DNA of 64,000 nucleotides from Bradyrhizobium liaoningense (lineage in GTDB: Bacteria; Pseudomonadota; Alphaproteobacteria; Rhizobiales; Xanthobacteraceae). The stretch covers positions 166,191-230,190 of the forward strand of contig NZ_JAFCJM010000006.1 of assembly GCF_018130955.1 (NCBI RefSeq), written 5' to 3'. This document shows, piece after piece, positions 1-7,744 of this stretch; within the stretch, counting starts at the first letter, position 1; each line of letters starts with the position of its first letter. Under the pieces are notes generated by a model. The model worked only from the letters and a program-made list of their open reading frames with translations, made no database searches and was not told where the DNA came from. A program made the translations under genes and the position numbers.

Positions 1-17
1 GTCGGGATTTTGTCGTC

Positions 18-1175
18 ATGCGCAGTGCGCGGCCGTCGGGAACAGGGCGGATGATCGGGCTGGGCCGGCTCCGCCGGATCGCGGCTGCGCTCGTGCTTGC
101 CGTTGGGGTCGCCCTCGCATTGGGCGCAGGGCCGGCCTTCGCGCAGAGCCCGACGCCAACGCCGACCCCGACGCCGACACCAACGCCGTCTCCGACCCCC
201 ATCCCGACGCCGACGGCGACCAACTTTGAGCGCTCGATCGGCAACACCACGCTCGACCTCGGCTCCAACTTCCTGGAGCGGCTGGGCAACCAGGCCTCCA
301 ACGGGTTCAACCGCACGATGCGCAACAATCCCGGCGGCGGCGGCGCCTCGTCGGAGACCGAAGCGCCGCGCTATCGGACCTGGTTCGAGGGCTACGGGAT
401 TTCCGCCCGCACCGACGCGCAGGGCGACTTCGTCGGCGACAAGCGCAAAACTTTTGGAGGCGTGGCGGGCTTTGGCGCGCGGCTCGCGCCGGGCGTCAAT
501 ATCGGCTTCTCCATCGACCAGAGCCGCACCGACGTCGACGTGCCGCTGGCGCTGCAATCGGCAACCCTCGATTTGACGCAGATCGGTTTCAACGGCTCGA
601 TCGACAAGGGACCGTGGACCTGGGCCTTCGCGGCCGTGCACGGCTTTGGCAATGTCCGCTCCAGCCGCGACACCGGCCTCGGTCTGGCAACCGCGCGCTA
701 CCGCGCCGCGATCGACGGCGCGCTCACGGAAGTCAGCTACTACTGGACGCAGGACCAGGCGCGTATCGTGCCCAAGGGCGCGCTCGAATATGTCCGCGCC
801 ACCAGCGCAGCTTTCAACGAAGTCGGAGGCCTCGACCCCATGGCCGTCGGCTCCACGGCACTGGCGCGGGCGCGCGTCATGATCGGTGCCGAGGTCGGCC
901 GCTATTTCATCTTCGATCAGAAGATTTTGGACCTGTCGGCCTATGGCAAGTTCGTCGACAATTTCTACCAGGACCTCGGCTCGATCCAGGTCAGCCTCGG
1001 CGCGCAAAGCATCGTGGTGCCCGGCATCGGCGAGAGCCGCTACGGCATGGATGCCGGCGCGTCGGCCTCGCTCAGCCTGACCAACACCGCGCGGCTCTAC
1101 GTCAATTACGACACCAAGCTGCGCAGCGAATTCCGTTCGCACCAGGGCACGGTCGGCTTCGAGTACAAATGGTAG
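18..1175 (+). CDS. Autotransporter-type outer-membrane beta-barrel protein
   Basis: Predicted outer-membrane protein of 385 aa. Residues about 20-42 form a signal peptide ending in AFAQ. A Thr-Pro repeat tract follows (about 44-68), encoded by hexanucleotide-like repeats. The remainder (about 115-385) is rich in alternating hydrophobic and polar strands with Gly and aromatic residues and ends in an aromatic residue (EYKW), typical of autotransporter or porin barrels. There is almost no passenger, so it may be a barrel with a short Pro-rich periplasmic or surface stalk rather than a true secreted autotransporter. It ends 20 bp before the convergent LysR gene. The start is uncertain because ATG at 51 (MIGLGRL) would also give a normal signal peptide, and upstream sequence is cut off by the window edge. 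Ligand and function are unknown. Confidence 0.75.
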   Translation: MRSARPSGTGRMIGLGRLRRIAAALVLAVGVALALGAGPAFAQSPTPTPTPTPTPTPSPTPIPTPTATNFERSIGNTTLDLGSNFLERLGNQASNGFNRTMRNNPGGGGASSETEAPRYRTWFEGYGISARTDAQGDFVGDKRKTFGGVAGFGARLAPGVNIGFSIDQSRTDVDVPLALQSATLDLTQIGFNGSIDKGPWTWAFAAVHGFGNVRSSRDTGLGLATARYRAAIDGALTEVSYYWTQDQARIVPKGALEYVRATSAAFNEVGGLDPMAVGSTALARARVMIGAEVGRYFIFDQKILDLSAYGKFVDNFYQDLGSIQVSLGAQSIVVPGIGESRYGMDAGASASLSLTNTARLYVNYDTKLRSEFRSHQGTVGFEYKW

Positions 1176-1194
1176 GGCGGTTGCGTCGGGCCCC

Positions 1195-2238
1195 TTACGT
1201 CGGCGCCGTGGCGATATAGCCGGTCAGGCCGACACTCTCCCTTGCCGCCGCCATCATCGGCACCAGCGCGTTCGGATGGATGAACTCGTCGCGGAAGCAC
1301 GGATAGGTCTTGGGGTCAAAGATCTTCTTCAGCCAGTCGACCACGATCTTGTGCCGCTCGGATGAGCGGAACTCCTTGTGATAGGTGAGCCAGAGATCGG
1401 CATGGTGGCTGGCGCCGAGGTCGACGGCGACGAGCGGCGCGCCGAGCGCGATCGACACCGTCGGCAGGAAGCCGATGCCGGCGCCGCGCTCCACCGCATA
1501 GAGCACGCCGATCGAGGAGTTGGTCTTGATCCCGACGATGCCTTCCAGCGACTTCAGTCCGAGAATGCGGGCATAGGCGGTGTCGTCGACCTGCGGGGCG
1601 CTCTGCTTGACGATGCGATGGTTCTTCAACTCGGCGAGCGTCGCCGGAACGCCGTGGAGGCTTTCGTAGCCCTTCGAGACGAAGGGATAGATGTGCAGCC
1701 TGCCGAGCTTGGCCACGATCAGGTCCGGGTTGGTCGGTGGCTCGAGCTGGATCGCGATATCGGACTCCAGCCGCGCAACGTCGGCCTGCTCCATCGCACA
1801 GCGCAGATCGACGGTGATCTTGCGATAGGTCTTCTGGAAATCGATCAGCCGCGGCAGGATCCAGAAATTGCCGGGACCTTCGGTCACCGCGACGCGGACC
1901 GTGCCGGCTGTGTCGTTCGAGGAGCGCGAGGCGCGTCGAAACACGTTAAAGGCGTGACGCTCCATCAGCGACACGTCCGATATCATCGCCGTGCCTTCGT
2001 CGCTCAGCGTGAGCCCGCTTTGATCGCGCAGGAAGAGCTTGCAACCGATACTCTCCTCGAGCCGGTCGATCCGGCGCATCAGCGTCGTCGAGGTGAGGCC
2101 CAGCTCTTCGGCGGCATTGCGGAAACTTTTATATTTTGCACAGGCTAAAAACAGCTTCAAATCATCCCAGGACGCATCCAAGGACTCTTCATTTCGGTGC
2201 TGCATCATCGCAGCACCCCGTTGCAATAGTTGCTGCAT
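1195..2238 (-). CDS. LysR family transcriptional regulator
   Basis: A 347-aa DNA-binding regulator. The N-terminal winged helix-turn-helix (about 24-85) contains the usual LysR pattern: LKLFLACAKYKSFRNAAEEL, then the recognition helix around TSTTLMRRIDRLEESIG. The rest is a periplasmic-binding-like effector domain. An AAGGA sequence 8 bases upstream supports the start at 2238; Met at 2208 or 2205 are alternatives. It is divergent, with a 55-bp gap, from the acetyltransferase-like/GNAT/isochorismatase-fold unit beginning at 2294. LysR proteins usually control a divergent neighbour, so that unit is its likely target. The effector cannot be read from sequence. Confidence 0.9.
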   Translation of the reverse strand: MQQLLQRGAAMMQHRNEESLDASWDDLKLFLACAKYKSFRNAAEELGLTSTTLMRRIDRLEESIGCKLFLRDQSGLTLSDEGTAMISDVSLMERHAFNVFRRASRSSNDTAGTVRVAVTEGPGNFWILPRLIDFQKTYRKITVDLRCAMEQADVARLESDIAIQLEPPTNPDLIVAKLGRLHIYPFVSKGYESLHGVPATLAELKNHRIVKQSAPQVDDTAYARILGLKSLEGIVGIKTNSSIGVLYAVERGAGIGFLPTVSIALGAPLVAVDLGASHHADLWLTYHKEFRSSERHKIVVDWLKKIFDPKTYPCFRDEFIHPNALVPMMAAARESVGLTGYIATAPT

Positions 2239-2293
2239 ACGCTTGATCCTTACCCGCTAAGCTCTCGACCGTAACGGGATGGGGAAACGATAG

Positions 2294-2920
2294 ATGCGCA
2301 ATATGGGTATGGAAAGGGGCTCGTTTGCCGCAAGGCATGAATTTGACGCACTGCCGCTCAGCGCCGACGTCGAGGTCCATTGTGCGCAATACTCCGAGCT
2401 CGCGTCCCTCGCCGATATGGCCCACCGGCTCGTGCCCGGCGTGCGGATCGGGGAACCGGAGCTCGCGCGCTACTTCACGTTCGATCCCCAATGCCTGCTG
2501 ACTTTCAGCCGCAAGGGCACGTTGGTCGGTGGCATGGCATTTCTGTACCTCAACAGCCTCGGCCGCGATGCGCTGCTGCTCGACGAGATCTGCCTGACCG
2601 AGCCCGACACACGTTGTCTCGCGTCCGGCGATGAGGAGGTTTCGGCGATCTACATCTGGGCGATCGCGGCCACCGGTCGCGGCATCGCGGGGCTCGGCAA
2701 GGCTGCCGCGCATCTGAGGCAACCGCGATTTCGCAGCGCAGACTGCTTCGCCCAGCCGTCGACGGCGGCAGGGCGTGACATCATGAAAGCGACGGGATTT
2801 GCGCCTATCCCAAGCTTCCAGCCCGACCTCTGGTGTTACGAGCGGCCCTGGAATCGACAGCCAGTGCGCGTGCCGGGCTCGGTTCTTGCAGCAAGGAGTT
2901 TTGCAGATGCACGGCACTAG
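2294..2920 (+). CDS. Uncharacterised protein, possible acetyltransferase-like fold
   Basis: A 208-aa soluble protein with no signal peptide. I do not recognise a named family. The centre (about 60-150: LLTFSRKGTLVGGMAFLYLN, then IYIWAIAATGRGIAGLGKAA) resembles the beta4-alpha3 core of GNAT proteins, where a strand carrying the G-G-M segment is followed by a Gly-rich turn and helix. The acetyl-CoA motif is weak. The stop overlaps the start of the GNAT gene by 14 bp, so the two are probably translationally coupled. It is divergent from the LysR gene at 1195-2238. Likely co-regulated with the next two genes; function unknown. Confidence 0.65.
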   Translation: MRNMGMERGSFAARHEFDALPLSADVEVHCAQYSELASLADMAHRLVPGVRIGEPELARYFTFDPQCLLTFSRKGTLVGGMAFLYLNSLGRDALLLDEICLTEPDTRCLASGDEEVSAIYIWAIAATGRGIAGLGKAAAHLRQPRFRSADCFAQPSTAAGRDIMKATGFAPIPSFQPDLWCYERPWNRQPVRVPGSVLAARSFADARH

Positions 2921-3527
2921 AATTCCGAATGCCAAACCGGACTCCCGCGCTATCACCATCCGCATTGCGCGCGATCCCAGCGACCTCATGCTGGTCACCG
3001 CCATTCGCTCGGCTGTCTATCTCGCCGAGCAGGACTGTCCGTTCGACGAGGAGTTCGACGGCAACGATCTCGTGGCCGCGCATTTCATCGGCTTCGTCGG
3101 CAACGAGCCGGCGGGTTGCCTGCGGGTGCGCTTCTTCGGCGAGTTCGCCAAGGTCGAGCGCCTTGCGGTGCGCCACCAGTACCGGCGCTCGCGCGTGTCG
3201 TTCAAGCTCGTGCAGGCGAGCGTCGACTACGTGAAGCGCAAGGGCTTTCGCAAGATCTACGGCCAGGCGCAGGACCGGCTGGTCGATTTCTGGGCCCATT
3301 TCGGCGCCAAGCCGCTCGGCCACAATCGCAAGATCACCTTTTCCGATTTTTCCTACACGGAGATGGTGCTGGAGATCGAGCCCGGGCCGGACGCCATCAC
3401 GCTGGACAGCGATCCTTACGTGATTATCCGTCCTGAAGGCGACTGGGACCGGCCGGGCGTGCTCGACGCCTCGGCGGGGCGGGCGGTGACGTCGCCGCTG
3501 CGTAACATGTCCGTCGCCGGCCGTTGA
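2907..3527 (+). CDS. GNAT family N-acetyltransferase
   Basis: A 206-aa GNAT protein, predicted to move an acyl group from acyl-CoA to an amine. The start at 2907 is chosen because AAGGAG lies 9 bases upstream; the frame also stays open further upstream. The core is visible as GNEPAGCLRVRFFGEFAKVERLAV (beta4), then RHQYRRSRVSFKLVQASVDYVKRKG in place of a canonical R/Q-x-x-G-x-G/A loop, then IYGQAQDRLVDFWAHFGAKPLG. The pyrophosphate loop is therefore degenerate (Y-R-R-S-R-V). The N-terminal portion with AEQDCPFDEEFDGND resembles the hemolysin-like or autoinducer-type GNAT subgroup. It overlaps the preceding gene and lies 24 bp before the isochorismatase-fold gene. Substrate unknown. Confidence 0.8.
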   Translation: MHGTRIPNAKPDSRAITIRIARDPSDLMLVTAIRSAVYLAEQDCPFDEEFDGNDLVAAHFIGFVGNEPAGCLRVRFFGEFAKVERLAVRHQYRRSRVSFKLVQASVDYVKRKGFRKIYGQAQDRLVDFWAHFGAKPLGHNRKITFSDFSYTEMVLEIEPGPDAITLDSDPYVIIRPEGDWDRPGVLDASAGRAVTSPLRNMSVAGR

Positions 3528-3551
3528 AATTGGTGCAACACAAGCAAGCAA

Positions 3552-4115
3552 ATGCTGGTTTCCCTTCACAATGATCCGCCGATCCTGGTCTGCGCCGATC
3601 TGCAGGTCGAATATCTGACCCCCGGGCGTCGCCACGTCATCCTCGAGGGCGACGCCGCCACCTCGCGCTGTCTCGAATTGTTGACGCTGTGGCGCGATAA
3701 TCTATGGCCGGTGATCCACCTCAAGCGCATCGCGCAGGCGGCCTGGTTCAATCCGGCATCCAAGCTGACCGACTGGATCGGCGACTTGAAACCGCGGCCG
3801 GGCGAGATGACGTTCGAGCATCCGCTGCCGTCGGCCTATAGCTCGGCGCGCTTCGTCGACTACACGTCGAACATCAAGAACTTCCGTTGCGTGCTGGCGG
3901 GCTTTTCCCTCGACGAGACCATGCTGGCGACCGTTGTCGACGGCTTCCACCGCAGCCACCGCTATCAGGTGGTGGGCGATGCCGTTGCGTGCCGGCATCC
4001 GGGTCACGGAGATGCGGCCGCCTACAAGCAGGCGGTGATGAATGTGATCGGCAATTTTGCTAATGTACAGGCAAGCGCCGAGCTCCTCAGGACCAGCGGC
4101 GCCATCGCAGTGTAA
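3552..4115 (+). CDS. Isochorismatase-fold protein lacking the catalytic Cys and Lys
   Basis: A 187-aa protein with the cysteine-hydrolase/isochorismatase fold: ILVCADLQVEYL near the N terminus (Asp16 in the usual catalytic position), PGEMTFEHPLPSAY in the middle, and VLAGFSLDETMLATVVDGF in the nucleophile region. Family members have an Asp-Lys-Cys triad. Here the Lys position aligns with His90 and the Cys position (G-x-x-T-x-x-C-V) aligns with Thr123, so only Asp16 is kept. I infer either a pseudoenzyme with a binding or regulatory role or a different chemistry. It is the last gene of the unit starting at 2294. Confidence 0.8.
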   Translation: MLVSLHNDPPILVCADLQVEYLTPGRRHVILEGDAATSRCLELLTLWRDNLWPVIHLKRIAQAAWFNPASKLTDWIGDLKPRPGEMTFEHPLPSAYSSARFVDYTSNIKNFRCVLAGFSLDETMLATVVDGFHRSHRYQVVGDAVACRHPGHGDAAAYKQAVMNVIGNFANVQASAELLRTSGAIAV

Positions 4116-4151
4116 CAAGCCGCCGCCGGCGACGGCTGGCGACCGGGATGG

Positions 4152-4331
4152 ATGGGAAACTTGTCTCGGGGGCAACAGCTCGAGGAACTGGTGAGCGATC
4201 TGTCGCTCGCCGTCGAGAGGGCGCGTCGGCTCGGCCTGCTGACAACCGTCTATCTCCTGTCCATGGCGCTGGTCGAGGTGCGCGAAGCAGCCGAGGCCGA
4301 CAACGGCGACGACGATGACGGTACGGCCTGA
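4152..4331 (+). CDS. Small acidic-tailed hypothetical protein (59 aa)
   Basis: An open frame of 59 codons from ATG to TGA. The predicted peptide has an amphipathic first half (QQLEELVSDLSLAVERARRL), a short hydrophobic stretch (LGLLTTVYLLSMALVEV) and an acidic tail with DNGDDDD. Codon use is GC3-rich like the neighbours. It lies 36 bp after the isochorismatase-fold gene on the same strand. No clear Shine-Dalgarno is present and I know no family, so it is a prediction from composition only. Confidence 0.45.
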   Translation: MGNLSRGQQLEELVSDLSLAVERARRLGLLTTVYLLSMALVEVREAAEADNGDDDDGTA

Positions 4332-4576
4332 CGCGCGATGATCGCGCTTGAGCTCATTGCTTGCGCATGATCTCCGCGCAAACGCGTTTCCGCGTTTGTT
4401 CCGGATCATGCGCCAAGAGGCCGCATTGTCGCCATTTCGTGCAACGCAGATGGGCGTTTGCCGCCGATGAAATGCCGTTGCAAGTTGCGCGTTGTCGCAA
4501 TAGCCAAGATGGCGATGCTCTCTCCAGACGAGTCTCGCGTCCGTCCGACGACGCGAGGGCTCAAGGAACGCCCGCA

Positions 4577-5962
4577 ATGACCCTGCTGCCGAACTCGCAA
4601 GAAGCCCGCGACGTTGCCTATCAGCTCCACGCCTACACCAATGCGCGGTCCCACCAGCAGGCGGGTCCCCTGGTGATCGAGCGCGGCGAGGGGCCTTACG
4701 TCTTCGACGCGGCCGGCAAGCGCTATCTCGAGGCGATGGCGGGGCTGTGGAGCGTCGGGCTCGGCTTCAGCGAGAAGCGGCTGGTCGATGCGGCGCACCG
4801 CCAGATGCAGGCGCTGCCGTTCTACCACACCTTCGCCTCGCGCTCGCACGGGCCCTCGATCGACCTCGCCGAGAAGCTCGTGAAGATGGCCCCGGTGCCG
4901 ATGAGCAAGGTGTTCTTCACCAACTCCGGCTCGGAAGCCAACGACACCGTTCTGAAGCTGATCGCCTATCGCTCGAATGCGCTGGGCCAGCCGCAGCGCA
5001 AGAAGGTGATCAGCCGGCTGCGCGGCTATCACGGCGTCACCATCGCGTCGGCGAGCCTCACCGGCCTGCCGAACAACCATCGCTCCTTCGACCTGCCGCT
5101 GCCGAACATTCTGCACACGGGATCGCCGCATCACTACAAGGACGCCGCGGCGGGCGAGAGTGAGGAGGCCTTCGCGACGCGGCGCGCCGAGGAGCTGGAT
5201 GCGCTGATCCAAAAGGAAGGGCCGGACACGATCGCCGCCTTCTTCGGCGAACCGGTGATGGGCGCCGGCGGCGTCATCGTGCCGCCCACGACCTATTGGG
5301 AGAAGATTCAGGCCGTCCTGAAGAAGTACGACATCCTGCTGGTCGCCGACGAGGTGATCTGCGGTTTCGGCCGCACCGGAAAGATGTTCGGCTGCGAGAC
5401 CTACAACATCAAGCCCGACGTGCTCGTGGTCTCCAAGCAGATCACCTCGAGCTATTTCCCGTTCTCGGCGATCATCATGAACGACTGCATGTTCGAGCCG
5501 ATCGCGGACGAGAGCAACAAGATCGGCGTGCTCGGCCACGGCTTTACGGCCGGCGGTCATCCGGTGGGGGCGGCCGTCGCGCTCGAGAATCTCAGGATCA
5601 TCGAGGAGCGCAATTTGGTCGCGCATGCCGCCGAGATCGGCGATTACATGCAGGGCCGGCTGCGCACACTCGCCGACCATCCGCTGGTGGGTGAGGTCCG
5701 CGGCATCGGCCTGATTGCCGCCGTCGAGCTCGTGCTGGACAAGACTCGGAAGGTCGCGGCCGCCACGCCCGGCGCCCTCGGCGGCGTCGCGAGCAAGCTG
5801 CTGCTGGAGCGCGGCATCATCTCGCGCAACATGCTTGATGCGCTCGCGATCTGCCCGCCGCTGATCGTGACCAGGGCGCAGGTCGACGAACTCGTCGATG
5901 GGCTTGCCGGCATGCTGGATGACCTCAAGCCCGAGGCGGCGAAGCTGACGCCGGCGGCGTAG
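4577..5962 (+). CDS. Class III PLP-dependent aminotransferase (omega-amino acid:pyruvate type)
   Basis: A 461-aa fold-type I aminotransferase of the class that moves terminal amino groups of omega-amino acids, diamines or taurine-like compounds to pyruvate. Visible are the substrate/cofactor segment TNSGSEANDT (about 115-124), RGYHGVT (149-155), the PLP-binding Asp in ADEVICGFGRTG (Asp258) and the Schiff-base Lys in VVSKQITSSYFP (Lys287). The length is normal for the family. The ATG at 4577 is preferred over the longer frame because AAGGA precedes it and family proteins begin near here. It is a single gene followed by palindromic repeat DNA. The exact amine donor cannot be assigned. Confidence 0.9.
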   Translation: MTLLPNSQEARDVAYQLHAYTNARSHQQAGPLVIERGEGPYVFDAAGKRYLEAMAGLWSVGLGFSEKRLVDAAHRQMQALPFYHTFASRSHGPSIDLAEKLVKMAPVPMSKVFFTNSGSEANDTVLKLIAYRSNALGQPQRKKVISRLRGYHGVTIASASLTGLPNNHRSFDLPLPNILHTGSPHHYKDAAAGESEEAFATRRAEELDALIQKEGPDTIAAFFGEPVMGAGGVIVPPTTYWEKIQAVLKKYDILLVADEVICGFGRTGKMFGCETYNIKPDVLVVSKQITSSYFPFSAIIMNDCMFEPIADESNKIGVLGHGFTAGGHPVGAAVALENLRIIEERNLVAHAAEIGDYMQGRLRTLADHPLVGEVRGIGLIAAVELVLDKTRKVAAATPGALGGVASKLLLERGIISRNMLDALAICPPLIVTRAQVDELVDGLAGMLDDLKPEAAKLTPAA

Positions 5963-6009
5963 GGGAGGCCGCTCTGTAACCGCCGTCATCGCAAGCGTAA
6001 CTCTATCAC

Positions 6010-6190
6010 CGTCACCCTGAGGTGCGAGCCGCGGTGCGCAGCACCGCGAAGCGAGCCTCGAAGGGCGACGGCCGCACTGGCTGCAGCGGGGGCCGTTCAT
6101 CCTTCGAGGCTCGCCATGCAGCGCTCCGCGCGCCGCATGGTCCGCACCTCCAGCGACAACGGCTGCGCCGTTGCGCGGGGATGACGGTGA
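6010..6190. repeat. Long imperfect palindromic intergenic repeat
   Basis: The convergent gap between the aminotransferase and RNase D genes is filled by nested inverted repeats. An inner pair GCGAGCCTCGAAGG (6051-6064) and CCTTCGAGGCTCGC (6101-6114) sits within an outer pair GAGGTGCG (6019-6026) and CGCACCTC (6143-6150). This is the layout of the dispersed REP-like elements common between rhizobial genes. It may also end transcription in both directions. Confidence 0.7.
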
Positions 6191-6204
6191 GAGTGTTGTG
6201 GCGC

Positions 6205-7353
6205 CTACGCCCGTTGAACCCCAACCACGCGGCCTTTCTCGATCGCAAGCGCGAGCTCGCCGCGCTTGAGCTTGAGGGCGGCGTCGCCAAAGAGCTCGCG
6301 GCGCCAGCCGCGCAGCGCGGCCACGTCGGCGTCGTCATCGGCCGCGATGGCCTCGAGGTCGTCGACGGTCGCGATCACCTTGCTGGCGACCGCGTGGCGC
6401 TCTGCTGTCATCCGCAGCAGCACCTTCAACAGCTCGACGATCGCCTGACCGTTGGAGTTGTTGCGCGGCTTCTCCAGCTTCGGCAGCTTGGTCAGGTCGC
6501 GCGCCAGCCCGCGCTGCACGGCGGCGATGATGTCGGCGCCCCATTTGGACTTTTCAAAGCCCTTCGGCACCGAGCGCAGGTGGGCGAGCTTCTCCACCGT
6601 GTTGGGCGCATGGGTGGCGATATCGCTGATCGCCTCGTCGCGCAGCACGCGGCCGCGCGGCACGTCGCGGCTCTGCGCCTCCTGCTCGCGCCAGGCCGCG
6701 ACCTCCATCAGGACGGCGAGGTCCTTCGGCTTGCGCACCCGCGTCTTCAGCCGTTCCCAGGCGCGCTCGGGGTGGAAGTCGTAGGTGCGGGGCGAGGTGA
6801 GGACCTCCATCTCCACGCTGACCCAGTCGCTGCGGCGGCGCTTCTTCAAATCGGCGTCGAGCGCCGAGAACACGTCGCGCAAATGCGTGACGTCGGAGAC
6901 CGCGTAGTGCATCTGCTCCTTGGTCAGCGGCCGGCGCGACCAGTCGGTGAAGCGGTGGGTCTTGTCGGGGCGATGTCCGGTGACCTTCTCGACGAGCTGG
7001 TCGTAGGCGATGCTGTCGCCATAGCCGAGCACCATGGCCGCGACCTGGGTGTCGAACACCGGGTGCGGGATGATGTTGGCCCGGTGCCAGATGATCTCGA
7101 TGTCCTGGCGCGCGGCGTGGAACACCTTCAGCACGCTTTCGTTGCCCATCAGCTCGAAGAACGACGTGAGGTCAATGCCCTCGGCCAGCGAGTCGATGAC
7201 CACCGCCTCCTCGGGGCTCGCCATCTGCACCACGCATAGGAGCGGGTAGTAGGTGGTCTCGCGCAGGAACTCGGTGTCGACGGTAATGACGGGGTGCTTG
7301 GCCAGGCGACTGCAGGCAGCGGCGAGCTCAGCGGTGGTGGTAATCAGATCCAT
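6205..7353 (-). CDS. rnd: Ribonuclease D
   Basis: A 382-aa 3'-5' exoribonuclease that acts in tRNA 3' maturation and structured-RNA decay in the cytoplasm. The DEDDy active site is visible: Asp26 and Glu28 in TVDTEFLRE (Exo I), HAARQDIEI (Exo II, Asp near 84) and [10 protein letters not shown] (Exo III, Tyr and Asp). HRDC-like helices follow (about 210-290, including [28 protein letters not shown]). The length fits the family. It is monocistronic and convergent with the aminotransferase. Confidence 0.95.
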   Translation of the reverse strand: MDLITTTAELAAACSRLAKHPVITVDTEFLRETTYYPLLCVVQMASPEEAVVIDSLAEGIDLTSFFELMGNESVLKVFHAARQDIEIIWHRANIIPHPVFDTQVAAMVLGYGDSIAYDQLVEKVTGHRPDKTHRFTDWSRRPLTKEQMHYAVSDVTHLRDVFSALDADLKKRRRSDWVSVEMEVLTSPRTYDFHPERAWERLKTRVRKPKDLAVLMEVAAWREQEAQSRDVPRGRVLRDEAISDIATHAPNTVEKLAHLRSVPKGFEKSKWGADIIAAVQRGLARDLTKLPKLEKPRNNSNGQAIVELLKVLLRMTAERHAVASKVIATVDDLEAIAADDDADVAALRGWRRELFGDAALKLKRGELALAIEKGRVVGVQRA

Positions 7354-7480
7354 GAACGGCCCATGACACGTATATCAGCCGTTCTGCCGAAAGCGCTGTG
7401 ATGTCAAGGGGGTTGGAGCAAATTCGAGCCTTGAATTTCAAGTGGAATCGCGAGCGCGACCGCTTTTGGGCCACGAAATC

Positions 7481-7591
7481 CTACTCGTAGCGGATCCGCT
7501 GCGGGGGTTTTCGCGCGCAGGGCAATGCCACCACGACCACGCACATGGCGAGCATCGCCAATCCCAAGAACTCGAATACCAACAGGTCCAC
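7481..7591 (-). CDS. Putative small single-pass membrane peptide (36 aa)
   Basis: A 36-codon frame with GTG start and TAG stop. GGGGGA lies 6 bases before the GTG. The peptide begins VDLLVFEFLGLAMLAMCVVV, followed by VALPCARKPPQRIRYE, so it would have one transmembrane helix (about 3-23) and a basic tail. It fills most of the gap between RNase D and the autotransporter. The good ribosome site and clean helix argue that it is translated, but no family is known to me and the start could be one of the internal ATGs. Confidence 0.4.
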   Translation of the reverse strand: MDLLVFEFLGLAMLAMCVVVVALPCARKPPQRIRYE

Positions 7592-7744
7592 GGCAAATCC
7601 CCCGGAAACATCGTGAAACTTGTCCGGGGTGAATTGAGGGTCTGTTAATTGTCGTGGTTACCGACGCCCCGGGGGGAGCGAATGGTGGACAAGGGGTTAA
7701 TGCGGGCCGCCCCGGCGACCCGCGGTCTGGTCCCCGGTCGGACC

